Below, piece after piece: positions 31,776 through 43,124 of a DNA stretch of 64,000 bases. The DNA lies in contig NC_090611.1 in the NCBI RefSeq assembly GCF_004359215.1, positions 5,348,173 through 5,412,172 on the forward strand, given 5' to 3'. The DNA is from Bremia lactucae (Eukaryota > Oomycota > Peronosporomycetes > Peronosporales > Peronosporaceae). Each line of letters starts with the position of its first letter. The first letter of the stretch is position 1. Both the position numbers and the translations under genes were made by a program. The notes beneath the pieces were generated by a model. It did not search any database. It was not told the origin of the DNA and saw only the letters and a list, made by a program, of their open reading frames with translations.

Positions 31776-33964
31776 CAGTCGACACCATCCAGTCTTCTTT
31801 GCCGTCTCTCTCTCGGGCGTGCTTGACGCTCAAATTGGGACGTGAATTTGAGCACTAGATTAGTTTTGGCTACCACGGGTTGTATCACGGCAAGCTCTTT
31901 GTGGTGGCTTCCTAACCTTTCCTCATTTGCTGAGAATCTACACCGCCGTTGTCGACAGGTGTCGGCGTCTCCAAATTTTCTCCTTGTTTTAATCATGTCG
32001 AATTATTCGCTCGTCTTTCTTTTTCCCTTGAGAAGATGCGTTTGACAAAATTCCCACTTCTCATTTGCGGTATGAATCTGGTACGCCTTGCGATTCTTTG
32101 CGTCGCCAAGAAGTAACACTCTACGCCTGAATCACCCAGCTTTTTTCGATTTTCCTTCGTTTCGTGCGCGTAGCATTGCGAGCCAAACACGCGCAAACGA
32201 TCGATGCGCAGCTTTTGCTCAAGTAACATCCCGTGCTGACTTGACTATTTGCTCGACGAATTCGGAACCACATTCCGAACGTCTGCCGCTGATATTAAGG
32301 CTTCGCATAAGTACGACTTGACGATACATTTGTGATTAAGCATGCAGCGTGTCATTTCCACATGAGTTCGATTCATGTGCTCTGTCGTTCCGTTCTTTTC
32401 AGGCTTGAATAGAACCGTGAAGTCTTGCTTGATAAACGCATCCTTGTAAAATAAGTCCGTTGAGGCGTTTCGTTTCTCGCCACCGCCTTCATTATCGAAA
32501 TACCTTGATCGAAGTATCAGATGCTATTTTTATCTCCCGATAAAACCTTGTGAGGGCACTCTTCATCAGGATGAGTTCACTATGTAATTGATGCCGGATT
32601 TTGAAGCACGTCGGAGCAAACGATACTATTGGAGCGCGGACTTATCTGAAGTCCCTCATCTTCCTCGCTTGCCTTGAATGACTTGCGCACTTGCTTGGAC
32701 GTGACGCATACGTCCACGCGACGTCGGTTTTCATTTACGCGCCATTGATCCTCCCGTCTTTGATTATAGCATTGATCCTTCTGTTCAATGCATGACCCAG
32801 TCTTCTGTGCCATAGCTCATTTTCGTACTCGGCTACGTGCCAACCTCAACGGTAAGGTACATCACGAAGCCCTGCTTTCTTCCTGTAGCTAATGATGTCC
32901 CTCCCAGCTCCACGACGCTTTCGTTGCGCGAGATATCTACTGAAAATTCTCGCGTGCTGCAGCCGTAAGCAAGAACAAATTCTTGGACAGACCTACAACA
33001 TGAAGAGCAAGCGGTAATCCATGCATGCCCGGTCCAAATGCATTGTCTATACGTTCTACGGCCGATGACCTTGAGCTTCACATGACTTTTCGCTCTTGAT
33101 ATACTGCGCGCCTGACATACTTCCTCGTACGTCTCAAACCTTGCACGTATAAGCAGATGCGCAAATGTCCATAATCCAGCAGCCGTGACGAACCCTTCGC
33201 TACATTAAATGCGACGTTGTACTGGTCGTGTCCCGCTTCTCGTTTTTTTCTTGGTCCACGACTTTAATGGCAATCTCTTGCAAAGTGGCCGACCTTACTA
33301 CAGTTAAAACACGCTCCTGACGGTTTGCTAGCACGCCGTTCCGGCTGCCTCCTCGGACGCTTCTTGTTGGTTTGATTGCTTGTGCAAAGAGCCGCTCCTT
33401 TTTGTACTCTTCGTGTCGTTTAGCCGCACCTAATCAGCAACCAGTTTGCTCACGAGGTCGCTATAATAAAAGCTTGATACAGACATGCGTAACGCCTGCG
33501 CTGAGCTCACGTAGCTTGCAGGCAGACTCCACAGCATAACCGCACACAAGTCCTCTCTATTAAGCTGCAGTTAGCGCTTTTCATCTTCATCACTAGATCT
33601 TCAAGATCATTCACGTGACCACAGAGGCTTGAAGCTGTATACTTGAACGAGGCATTTTTTTCCCTAAGCTTAAGTCGATGCTTCACGTCTTGCGTGTGGT
33701 ATAACTTCTCCAGCATTTTGTATGCGCCTCTCGCCGTCACCGCGTCGATAACATGCATCAACAGCAATTCACCCACATACAGCGCGATCGCTACATACAC
33801 TTGCTGTTCTTTAGTTGCATTCGGTGCGTCTTTACTGGAGACAACCCCCCCAATCCCTTGGACATGAGATAAATCTACATCTTTTAGCTCCATTGAACGT
33901 TCTCGAAAGTCACAGAAAGACTCAACCTTGAACCCGGAGTCGTTGCTTGGGCTTATAACCTGTA
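31776..33964 (-). pseudogene. Copia-2 gag, protease and integrase (5' half)
   Basis: Read on the minus strand from 33964: primer-binding site GGTTATAAGCCC, Gag (KSANCSLIERT near 33570), zinc-knuckle region (about 33300), protease region with IGRRTYRQCIWTGHAWI (about 33060), GAG-pre-integrase and CVTSKQVRKSFKASEED (about 32700), and integrase tail RLRVFGSQCYAH and CYFLA (about 32200). It ends at the copia-1 insertion. Diverged from copia-1 with many stops. Confidence 0.85.
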
Positions 33965-34200
33965 ATATTATCTTATTTTACGATCTTGACGATGAGCTTA
34001 GACCGGGATTACAAACCTAAAAAAGAGTTCTTTTTAAGTTTATCTCTTTCCTTTTGTTAGTGCTTTAATTGCTTACTGACCATTCAATCCAGCTAACCAA
34101 TCATTGGCTGTAGCAACGCGCTCCCATTCCCTCTAATGTAGAGCGCCATGAAAACGGGGAACGTTACAGACTAACAGGACAAAGCTGGTGTACTAACATT
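33965..34200 (-). repeat. Copia-2 5' LTR
   Basis: On the minus strand, sequence ending ATATTACA abuts the primer-binding site GGTTATAAGCCC at 33964. A TGTTAGTACACC start is possible near 34200. No second copy is present, because the 3' end of copia-2 is truncated near 24830, so the LTR length is a guess. Confidence 0.45.
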
Positions 34201-34279
34201 AGACCCGAACTTAACTTCTTTGTAGGATTGGCCTGGGGGGTTGGTACGGTCATACCTTTCCGACTGAGATAGTGCGCAC

Positions 34280-34690
34280 ATAGCGAATTGAATCGAGGTT
34301 CTATTTGGTCTTACCTCCCGGAGGTCTCAACAGAGTCGAGGTCTCCCCCAGTGGGGCGCCCCGTTCTACTGGGTGTCGACGTTTTCCCGCACCGTACCAG
34401 ATTTTTGGTAAGGTTCGGATTGTTGCCGCTTCGGGCTTTGCGTGAATTACGCAATGTACAAGCCAACGTAAATGTTATGTGCTTTCGCACATATAACATC
34501 TATGGATGTTTCTGTGCTGTCCCACAGCTTGTAGCTCTTCTTTCGCTGCGAGGCTGAGATCCGTGGGTTCCGGTCTATTATACGAACCCAAAGCGCTCAA
34601 AGAGCTACATAATGCCCATGTAGACCAATACGTGAGGACTTGAAGCCACTCAGCATTCAACGCAATATCATACGCCACTTAAAAAGTAGC
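34280..34690 (-). pseudogene. Family C-like gag fragment
   Basis: Positions 34300-34460 match 42060-42250 in the same orientation, including GTATCGACGTTTTCCCGC and CCAGATTT-TGGTA. In family C that region lies between Gag and protease. On the minus strand a further frame reads PEPTDLSLAAKEELQAVG, typical of the Pro/Glu-rich end of Gag. It is a detached fragment of a family C relative. Confidence 0.55.
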
Positions 34691-34699
34691 GTGATGAGA

Positions 34700-35640
34700 T
34701 CGGTAAACCTCCGTTCGGACAACGCCCGCGTTTAACCTTCCATGAAGATGGTTTAAGTAACCGATTCTTGTGATGGGCTTTCATGCATTGTAGGAATTAC
34801 AGCTCTCAACTCTTGAACATAGTCCCCTAGGGTACGTTTACCCTGACTAGCCGTAAAAAAATCGCGATCGCACGCGAAAAACCTAAATAGGCGGTGCTGT
34901 ATTAGCGGATCTCATGTGAGAAATGCATCGTCCATGGAGGAGCCGCATGTGAAAGCCCACTCACTAGATCTACCCTCGAACTTGAAGATGACTAAGGGCC
35001 ACCTTTTGTTGGTAGGTTTGGACCATGACCGATGTTATGGTCATGTCTATTTGCCTGAGATAAAGAAAGACGCTCTCCCTTCGTTGCCCTTATAGGTACG
35101 GACCTTAATCATAGGAGGGTGAGCCTTTGGCTCGGAGTCAGGTATATAAATGCAACTGGTTCGCATTAGTGCCGCCAAGTGGTCTTGAACCTTCCCTATG
35201 AGAGAAGCATCATATTGCATGAAAGCTTCCAGACTGGATTCGAGAACCTCTGGGCCCTAAGCTATAATGTGACCGATAGATCCGGCCCAAACACGATTCT
35301 AAGCTTGTCAAAAGCAACAAGTCGCGCCCCGATGTGGCAATGCTGTCAAGCGGCTGTGCAGATTGCTTGACCTACATGTTGAAGAGGTCAATTATGTCAA
35401 TAAGCTTCAGAGTGCACGATCCGGCTAGAACGCTAGAATCCTTCCGTTTCAATACAGCAATCGTGAGATGGGGCACACTTCGATTGAAGAACCGTTGTTG
35501 TGGTCTGGTCAAAGGGACTCCCATTCAAGAGTATATTGAACGTGCAATATGTGGCCATAGCGGATAAGCAATAATTACATTACAGCTTGGTTGCTGAGAA
35601 ATTCGACGACCACGCTTCTCAATTTCAGTTAGGTGACCTA
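34700..35640. other. Unassigned, probably decayed Gag region
   Basis: No frame longer than 80 codons resembles a known protein. Two short plus-strand frames (35179-35370 and 35334-35567) are unrecognised. Position next to a family C Gag fragment suggests more of the same element beyond recognition. Confidence 0.3.
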
Positions 35641-36169
35641 AATATTCGCTTGGACTCAAGACTCGATTCCTATAATGTTGACTTTTTGTAGCGAATCTAC
35701 CTCGCTCCTGAAGTCAGAAGAAGACTTATAGACTCAACGAGTCTCTTAGTTCTACAGAACGAATTGGTTTAAAAGCTCAGGGAGTCGTACAAGCTACTAA
35801 AGCTTAATGAACCCTAGTTCAAGGGATTCAATGGTTCGAAGGACGAAGTGGCAACTAGTGCCCAAGCGTATATTCTTTAGAAAGGCTTCTATCTCTTACA
35901 GATCAATGCGCAAGCCTTAGAAAGGCACTTAACGCTTTTAAGATCAATAGGAAACTGCACTTTATTTAATTATTTTAATCTAAAACCTTACCCTAGCTAA
36001 TTTAAAATAGATTTGGCTGCCAGATTTATATCTGGCGGCAACCACATTTGTTACCCATAATAAATGGGATTTAAGTAACTAACTATTTTAAAATTAGATA
36101 CAAGGAAATTTTACCCATAAAGTAAAGTACCACAACAACGGTTCTCCAACCGATGTGTGCCCCATTACA
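35640..36169 (-). repeat. Family C 3' LTR, minus
   Basis: The minus strand begins TGTAATGGGGCACACATCGG at 36169, directly after the purine tract GATGGGGGAGGG (36170-36181). It runs down into AT-rich DNA with no gene. No second copy is in the window, so the far end is approximate. Confidence 0.5.
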
Positions 36170-36280
36170 CCCTCCCCCATCAGACTGTTGACACCGAGTG
36201 ACAACATTCGCTTCATTTCCTCTTTGAGGTTGGAACCTAAACAGCTAGACGTTCGGTTGTGCTTTTCTTTCCTTTGTCAA

Positions 36281-37089
36281 ATGACAATCAAGCATGAGTC
36301 ACAGACTCTTAGCACCTTCCTCGACGATGAGGGAATGGTGGACTTTGAAAGCCACTCTCCATCAGAGGAGGAGCAAGAGCGTCGTTCTCTCACGCCTTCT
36401 CCTCCGGATGAACGTCGGCGGGCCCCAAATCCGTTCCCAGAATGTGGTGCCGTTGATGTCTTAACTGCATTGAGCAGGACACGGGACCCTGAGTCCAATA
36501 TCATTACGAATCCGCTCGATGAAGAGCAAGAGCGGATAATCCTCATAGAGGAAAGAGCTCGTCGTCGGGCTGCCGAGATAGCGTAAGCTAAAGCTCATAG
36601 TGAATATAGATTCACTCCGCTTAGTGCGGACGAGCGTCTCAAAGAGATAGCGGGTCACAGCTTGGGCACCTGGATCTCCGGTGACCCGGCGAGGACGCCG
36701 GGGAGATCACTGCCCGCGACGCTCTTCATGAGCAATACCTTACGCCAAAGGTATGACGCGAAGCCATCATCTGACGCGTTACGTGAACAAGCCCGTGGGG
36801 CTTCGGTGACCTCCATGAAGGAATTCCGATCGTTTTGTTTCCAAACGAAACAAGGAGTGAAAACGAAGTCTCATTTGAGAACTGGATCCACCGGGCCCGC
36901 AGACTTCGTAATATTTGCAATATCAGAGAGTCTGCGGATAGAGGTGATGTTCGTTTGGAACGGAAGCTTCGCCTCGATTTCGCTAAGCTGAAGGCCAAAA
37001 GCCAGTTACTTTCGGCATTTATGCCGCAAAACGAATATAGGCCTAGCCGATATTTCAGTGCTTCGTTTGACCGTACAACCATGGATTGA
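36281..37089 (+). pseudogene. Antisense ORF of family C
   Basis: A plus-strand frame opens at ATG 36281 (MTIKHESQTLSTFLDDEG) inside the minus-strand element, just past its polypurine tract, and runs toward the chromodomain. It continues through one in-frame stop (36584-36586) with RFTPLSADERLKEIAGHSLG and TLFMSNTLRQRYDAKPSS. After a single frameshift near 36830 it reads LFPNETRSENEVSFENWIH, RARRLRNICNIRESADRGD and RLDFAKLKAKSQLL, to a stop at 37087-37089, before the chromodomain. It would be about 270 residues with an acidic Pro/Ser-rich N-terminus. No family is recognised. Two lesions in 800 bases is fewer than in the surrounding pol. Confidence 0.6.
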
Positions 37090-37109
37090 AGCCGCACTGA
37101 GGCTATAGA

Positions 37110-38160
37110 TCCACCTAATCCCACTTCTAGTGGTGGGAAGCGTCGTTTGACGCGAGTTGACTCTAGGCTTGGCGTTCAAAACCTTCAACGGCGTACGGGC
37201 AATCATGCCAAAGAGTACCTCGAACTCCCAAGAGTTTTCAGAAGAGGGGTACTCTAGCCACTTCACCAGATACTGGTATTGGCCTTTACGACGACATCGC
37301 TTTATAAGTTTCTTTACGTGAAACTGAAGGTTCCCCCCGCGCATCAAGCAGCGCAGGAGGTGGACGAAATCTCGGCGGAGGCATTTGATGCTCAAAAGCA
37401 CGAAGTGTAACTGCTTCGTGAGGTCCTTGCTCGGATTGAGAGCTTCTTTGAGGCAGTTCAGGACCGTCTTTCGCTGCTGGAGCGTCAACAACTGTTTAAA
37501 GAGACAGCTGGACATCCTGGTGAGGATGCAGCAATCTGCGGCACGACCACCTGTCTCGACGCAAGCGCCTTCAAGTCCGCGTGGGAAGGGTCCCGATATG
37601 GCTTAAGCAAGCCAACATAAAACACTGGGTGTGTACGCAGCTTGCTAGGAAGGTTTAGCGTGTAAGCTACCTTTCTTGGCCAAGACCGTAAATGGTCCAA
37701 CAAAGCGCGGGCGCAATTTGGTCGTGAAGACCGCGGAAATCAAGTTGGTAGGTAGATTTTTAGCGTTTAGTAAAATTCGGTCTCCGACCATATATTAATA
37801 CACCTTCTACCTCTGGCATCTGCTTGTTATTTTTGTTTGTCTTGGCTATCAGTCATCGTATCCCTTACATGTCTTAAGACACTAAATCGCGTCGCGAGAA
37901 ACTCGCTTACTTGTTTCCAAACGGTAACAGGGCTGATATCAGCAAGCCTATCGACTATTCTCTCAACCAAGCCCTGAGCCACGCAGTAGAATCGTTAACG
38001 GAACGCGTGGGTGGGTAAGACCGTTGACATAGAACGTAGTGTAGCCTGTAGAGGCATTGACAGCGTTATTTAACGCAAATTCTCCCACTGAAAGCATTGA
38101 GCTCCAGTGCTTTGGTGTCATTGAAGACGTTTTATGCAGCGTGTGTATCTGAGCACACAC
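37110..38160 (-). pseudogene. Family C integrase C-terminus and chromodomain
   Basis: On the minus strand: integrase segment GEFALNNAVNASTGYTTFYV and GLTHPRVPL (about 38060), then LPSKLRTHPVFYVGLLKPYRD (about 37640), a linker, and a chromodomain (HVKKLIKRCRRKGQYQYLVK, WLEYPSSENSWEFE, about 37340-37210). It differs in wording from families A and B. A hairpin at 38117-38184 interrupts the integrase core, whose upstream part to 38700 is too broken to read. Confidence 0.75.
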
Positions 38161-38184
38161 ACTGCGTAATACGTCTTCAATGAC
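38117..38184. repeat. Long hairpin in family C integrase
   Basis: GTCATTGAAGACGT at 38117-38130 pairs perfectly with 38171-38184. The inner 16 bases pair with three mismatches, leaving a short loop around CTGAG. Total arm length is about 30. Confidence 0.85.
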
Positions 38185-38767
38185 GCAATTGACACGTTAA
38201 GTTTGACCATCGGTCTGCGGATGGTCCGCAGTGGACATATCCAATCTGGTGCCAATCACTCGGAAAATTGATTTCAAGCATTAACCCGTGAAACGGGGAT
38301 CCCGATCAGGGACAATTGCCACTGGCAAACCATTTTGTTGAAACACGCGATCGATAAACAGCCTAGCTGTACCTTCACCATCAATGGAAACCGACACGGC
38401 CGCTAAGTGAGCTATTTTGCTCAATCGATCAACAAAGACCACGATGCCGGAGTTACCGGCTGAATCTTACGGTAGACAGAAAACAAAATCCATTCTAATG
38501 GACTCCCAGCAATCTATGGGGACGAAAAGGCTCGCCAGTAGCGCAGCAGCATGCGCCTACCACTCGATATAAATGAGCCACCAATCAAGGTGTATGAACA
38601 AACAATATTAAATAATATTAGGCAGGCTGTTTTGACAGCTTCATAAAGTTCAGCTGGGGTGAAGGCTTTTTCATCATTCTGTACAGAGGCTATTTTCTTT
38701 ATGAAGTCTTGTTTTTCCTTTTTTTCTCTTTCCGCTTCTCTCTTTCTAAATCCTTCTTCAGCTTCCT

Positions 38768-39157
38768 TCAGAGCTTGTCTTTCATCATACTCCTTAGCCG
38801 CTTTTGTTGTACTATCCGTCTGTTGATGCTTTCCTGGAGGTAGCCACTCAATTTTAATTTGATGTTAGGCGCGAACGAGGGTTTAACCCGTTGGCAAGTT
38901 TCGCATGTGCGAACATATGTGCTGACCCATTTATGAAGTTTGGGCCACCAATAACTCTGGCTTACAGAGCCGTAGGTCTTTTCTCTACCGAGATGATCAC
39001 CAAGGACAGTATCGTGTGCCTCATAGAGGATTCGGTACTTCTTATCCTCATCATGAGGAGCAACGACACGCGGAGGGTCCGTGATGTCTGTGCAATAAAG
39101 CAACAGGTCGTTATCGAGAGATAATCGATGTAACCTTGCACGCAAACGTACCGGCAA
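38768..39157 (-). pseudogene. Family C integrase zinc-binding domain
   Basis: Contains LLYCTDITDPPRVVAPHDED, YRILYEAHDTVLGDHLGREK, and YWWPKLHKWVSTYVRTCETC. These are the His and Cys ligands of the HHCC domain followed by the linker to the core. After CQRVKPSFAPN the frame runs into non-homologous lysine-rich sequence (LRSMMKDKL), so the core is separated by a small insertion at about 38600-38840. Confidence 0.8.
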
Positions 39158-39235
39158 TTTGATACCTAAATCAGAGTTCTTTAAAGCTCGTAGCAGAGCT
39201 ACACACTGTTCATCCTTGGCGTAAGCCGAACGAAT

Positions 39236-40150
39236 TCATTCAGGAATAGGCGACAAGATAGTCGTTAAATGAGAAAGCTCATAATCCGGCTTGCGTGATA
39301 ACGCATCGGCCAAAGTATTCTGCTTGTCGGGCTTATACTTCACCTCGAAGTTGTATTCCGCGAAAAAGAATAGCCATCGGGCCATTCTCTGTGAGAGAAG
39401 GGGCGACTTAGTCGCCGTGCGTAGTGACGTGTGATCTGCATACATCACAAACGGCTTAGAGCTGAGCAGATGAACTCTGAATTTGACGAGAGCATACTTC
39501 ATGGCGAGTAACTCTTTGTCATGAACTGGGTAGTTCTTTTCCGCAGCTTTAAGCTGTCTAGACTCGAACGCACTAACACGTTCATGCCCATCAACATCTG
39601 TTTGTAACAAAGCACTGCCAATTGCACCATCTGATGCGTCACAGACGACACTGAAAGGCCAATTTGGGTTTGGCAGTGCCAGAATCGGGGCATGGATAAG
39701 ACTATCCTTAACTGCTCGAAAAGCATTATTTTCGGTGCTAGTCCAGCACCATTCTGTATCCTTTTTAAGGAGATTAGATAATGGCCTAATCAGCGTAATT
39801 TTCGCTATATTTGTGTAAATAATTGGCGAGACCCAACCACTTACGCAAATTCTTTTGGTTTTTAGGAACCGGCCAATCTACTATGGCTTTTACCTTAGCG
39901 GGATCCGCTTTAAGGCCTCGCTTTCCAATGAAGCATCCTAAAAAAGGAATTTCGTCTGCGCCAAAAATGCATTCAGATGCATTGGCATACAATTTATTTG
40001 TGCGCATACACTCGAGAACTGCTCGCAAATGGTCTAAATGGTTGTCCATATCCGCCGACCCTGCTCCGCACGACTATGGACAAAAATATCATCGAAATAA
40101 GTCTGTGCATAACCTCAACGAGGGCGAAGTAGTTGCGTCACTAGACGATT
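39236..40150 (-). pseudogene. Family C RT thumb and RNase H
   Basis: Minus-strand frames encode the RT thumb (HLDHLRAVLECMRTNKLYAN, ECIFGADEIPFLGCFIGKRG, LRKWLGLANYLHKYSENYAD; 40049-39786). RNase H follows (HERVSAFESRQLKAAEKNYP, VHDKELLAMKYALVKFRVHL, MYADHTSLRTATKSPLLSQR, DALSRKPDY; 39610-39236). The YxDD site is near 40080-40095, where the minus strand reads YFDDIFVHS. Frameshifts lie between the pieces. Confidence 0.85.
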
Positions 40151-40159
40151 AAATGTTAC

Positions 40160-40873
40160 CGGGACGTTGAAAAGCCTTTATGGCATAACCAGCCACTCCC
40201 ATAACATGCCGCTTTTGGGGGCTAACCGCTGTAAGCGAGATATCGCTAGCTCGCATGAGCAAAATGGTAGTAACCATCGCCTAAGCCCAACGCACTGTAC
40301 ATTGTATATCTCACCATATTGTTCTGAAGAACATCCTTTCTAGGAATGGGCGTTTGGGCTGGTATAGTGACAGCATTAAGCTATTATAAGCATGTACAAT
40401 GCGCCATTTACCATTTGGCTTTTTGACACAAAATGTCGGTGTCGAATGAGGAGATTTGCTCTTTCGTACCATTCGTTAGCAGGAAGCAGTGTTACGTCAT
40501 TGGCGATTTCTTCCGTGCTAACGGAAGAAATCGCCAATGACGTCACACTGCTCCCTTGGTAAAGGCCATTGTCTTGTGACACAGTATTTGGTTCCCGGAA
40601 CCAAGTCAATTTCATGACGAAAACTTCTATCCGGAGGTAAAGCAGATGGTGGATTATTACATACCACATCTTGAAATTCCTTAATCAAGGAATAAAAGGG
40701 ATCCGTTGGATCTTTAAGGATCGATGACCCATTTCACTAAGTGCAGCTTTTGTGTCATCTAGGACAGCTTCGTCTAGAAGTGACAATGAGTTTAACTCAA
40801 TTGTTGGTCGAATGACCACCATCTCACATAAGTCGCCAGCCTTTAAGGCTCGGCCGCACTCATCAATAGACAT
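40160..40873 (-). pseudogene. Family C RT N-terminal part and linker
   Basis: The minus strand carries the protease-RT linker (MSIDECGRALKAGDLCEMVV, LNSLSLLDEAVLDDTKAALS; 40873-40690). RT fingers then follow in damaged frames (about 40660-40180), including the KPNGKWRIVHAYN-like stretch near 40400. A snap-back hairpin at 40486-40551 sits in the fingers. Confidence 0.65.
40486..40551. repeat. Near-perfect hairpin in family C RT
   Basis: Arms 40486-40516 and 40521-40551 pair over 31 bases with one mismatch, loop GCTA. The inner 23 pairs are perfect. Confidence 0.9.
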
Positions 40874-41215
40874 TTCGTCTAGCTCTAAAAGAGCATGTAA
40901 CGAAGGGATTGCCGCAAGGCTAACTTCCCCCTCAATGTTACCCGTTACACCATTTACAAGCGTATGTAATTGCTCACTCGTATCACTTTGTAAGGGTATA
41001 CACGCTTCGTGTCCGTTCTGTCTTGAGTGGAGACAATACGCCTCTTAGAGGCCAGGACATTCACGTCCCCGGGTTTTCCAGCCTGTATTGGTTCCTTACA
41101 AGACATGGTGTCTAATTTGACATCCGACAAGGAGTTAGGTAACTAAACTTCCTTATCCAGCGAGCGTTTACGTGTCGCTTCACGTGCATTACAAGGGTTT
41201 GACCCAAAATGCCCT

Positions 41216-41405
41216 GGCGAACCGCCAATAGTGTCACTAGTGACACTCAGTATGGTGCCACCTCGGCCGACCATATTCGGTGGACTTAAACGTGTCACTC
41301 CACGTATCCCGGCGAACCGCCAACAGTGTCACTACTGACACTCAGTATGGTGCCACCTCGGCCGACCACACTCGGTGGACATCGACGTGCCAATCCACGT
41401 ATTTC
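41216..41405. repeat. 95-bp tandem duplication in family C
   Basis: The unit beginning GGCGAACCGCC at 41216 repeats at 41311 with a few changes. Each unit holds the AGTGTCACTA palindrome (perfect at 41232-41249) and a CCTCGGCCGACCA segment. It lies in the protease-RT linker of family C. Confidence 0.85.
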
Positions 41406-41970
41406 CGGGATATTACACCCTTGATGACTCGGCCTTAGGCCAACGATGCGTTCAGCATTCTGTGAATCGTTATTATAATGAGTGTCACTCGACGGATTAC
41501 GTGCCGTTCCACTTCCTTCTTCTGAGTCGGGCTCAGCATTGATGTTTTTAACATTGGAGTTCATAAACTCAGACATTCCAATTTCTAAAACACTGACAGC
41601 AAAGGTGGGTATATGACTCTCCAAACCTTTGCTAGGAACATTGCGCGTGGCGCCTAAGGTCTTAGAGGTCCAATCGATCCATGGCTCATGGCGTTCAAGC
41701 CAGGCCATACCAAGGATGAGATCATATCTCGAATCCAAATCAAGGACGAGACAGCGCTCCATATTATCAAACTCCAGAAACTTTATACCTAAGTTCAATG
41801 GAACTTTGGAAACAGTGACACGAGTCCCAGTCGCTAAGCGAACAGTGATTGTATCACTTTTGTACGCTTTAAGCGCCTCAACGTATTGTGACTTCCTATA
41901 AAGGAAAGACGTCGGGCTTAATTGCAAGATGCTCCTGAGTCAATTAAAATTGACCATGGCTTATCAAAGC
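41295..41970 (-). pseudogene. Family C protease
   Basis: On the minus strand, about 41965-41930 reads WSILIDSGASCN with the catalytic DSGAS, followed by a stop. The open frame of 210 codons from 41927 continues the fold (ITVRLATGTRVTVSKVPLNL, LVLDLDSRYDLILGMAWLER, HEPWIDW). This is a retropepsin of the gypsy type. The stop directly after the active site separates the two halves. Confidence 0.85.
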
Positions 41971-41999
41971 CCTTCACAGTCGCTTGAGCGACTAACCCG

Positions 42000-42990
42000 C
42001 CAGGCTTGTACTCACGCCCCGTGCCATTGCGCACCAAGCTAATTGGGGCTAGGTCCTGTGTTTACTTTCACCTCCTAGAGGTTCAACACAGCCTAGGTCT
42101 TCCACAGTAGGTCGCCCCGCACCTACTGGGTATCGACGTTTTCCCGCGCCGCACCAGATTTCTGGTATTGGTCGGAATTGGTGCTCTTTCGATCTTTACG
42201 CGTATTTCGTAGGCCCTTCTTCGGGTAGTTCCGAGTGTCGTTGAAGCGTTTGAAACCAACTTCCTATCGGTCGCTGAGAGCTCGGGTCACCCAGAAGTGG
42301 GATGAGTTACGACAAGGTCTCGGCGAGTGGAACCGTCTCTAAGTTCAGAATCCGATCTCCGCCTACGCGAGTGAGTCGCAAGGTCCTGTCGATGATCGAC
42401 GGAGTCGACGCGATCCGCACGAACAATGATGGCTTTTTCTCGCATCAAGAGTACGCTCGTACATGCCGACCAAAGCCTTTTTGATCTTGCTGAGCGGTCG
42501 CTCAGCGCTGTGGGTTCTTTTAGCTGCCCTAGTCAGTCTAAGGATGACGGAGCATGATAGACACCCCTCGACCACGCGAATGAAGCAGAGGTGGTACAAA
42601 TTCCGAGCGTCCTCATACAATCTGTTGCGTTAGGCGCTGAGAGAATGATTAGCGCGAAAATCTTTCCTGTCGGCCAGCCATCCAATAAAGCTGCGCGCGC
42701 TGGACATCATCCGGTTCCATTTCCGGATGAATTCGCACCACGATGACTGAAGCCCATCGTAACTAACGCCGTCAATCATCTTGCCGTGCAGGCTGCGAAG
42801 CGCCGAAAATGATCTCGCATGGAGTCAGAGTCCGGAGTTTCCCCTCTGGAAAAGTCGTATAGTGTCCACGGTCGAAAGTCGGTGTCCATTACGCGAACGT
42901 ACGCCATTAAACAGACCACGACGTGCTACCAGTTGTAAAGGGGGACCATTCACTAGAGCTTCTGTGCTATACAAACTGCACTGATAACTA
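42000..42990 (-). pseudogene. Family C gag remnant
   Basis: Upstream of the protease on the minus strand, weak Gag-like pieces occur: a Pro/Glu-rich LSATDRKLVSN segment (about 42260) and the 42363-42620 frame (YEDARNLYHLCF, ERPLSKIKKALVGMYE). No zinc knuckle can be recognised. The 42060-42250 part is shared with 34300-34460. Confidence 0.45.
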
Positions 42991-43124
42991 TGCTGCCGAT
43001 TACTACGCGTACACGACGGGCAGAGGAAGGTTATTAAGCTGCTAAAGAGGCTTAGCAACGAAAGGTCAATACCAAGAAGGCTTAATGTAGGGAATATGTA
43101 AAACTCTATATAATATATTAAGCT

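Larger units (their letters stand above)
26568..31780. repeat. Target-site duplication CAGTC flanking copia-1
   Basis: CAGTC occurs at 26568-26572 immediately before the 5' LTR and at 31776-31780 immediately after the 3' LTR. Joining the flanks across the insertion restores continuous copia-2 sequence, as judged from copia-1's own equivalent region around 29270-29350. Five bases is the normal duplication for copia integrase. Confidence 0.9.
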
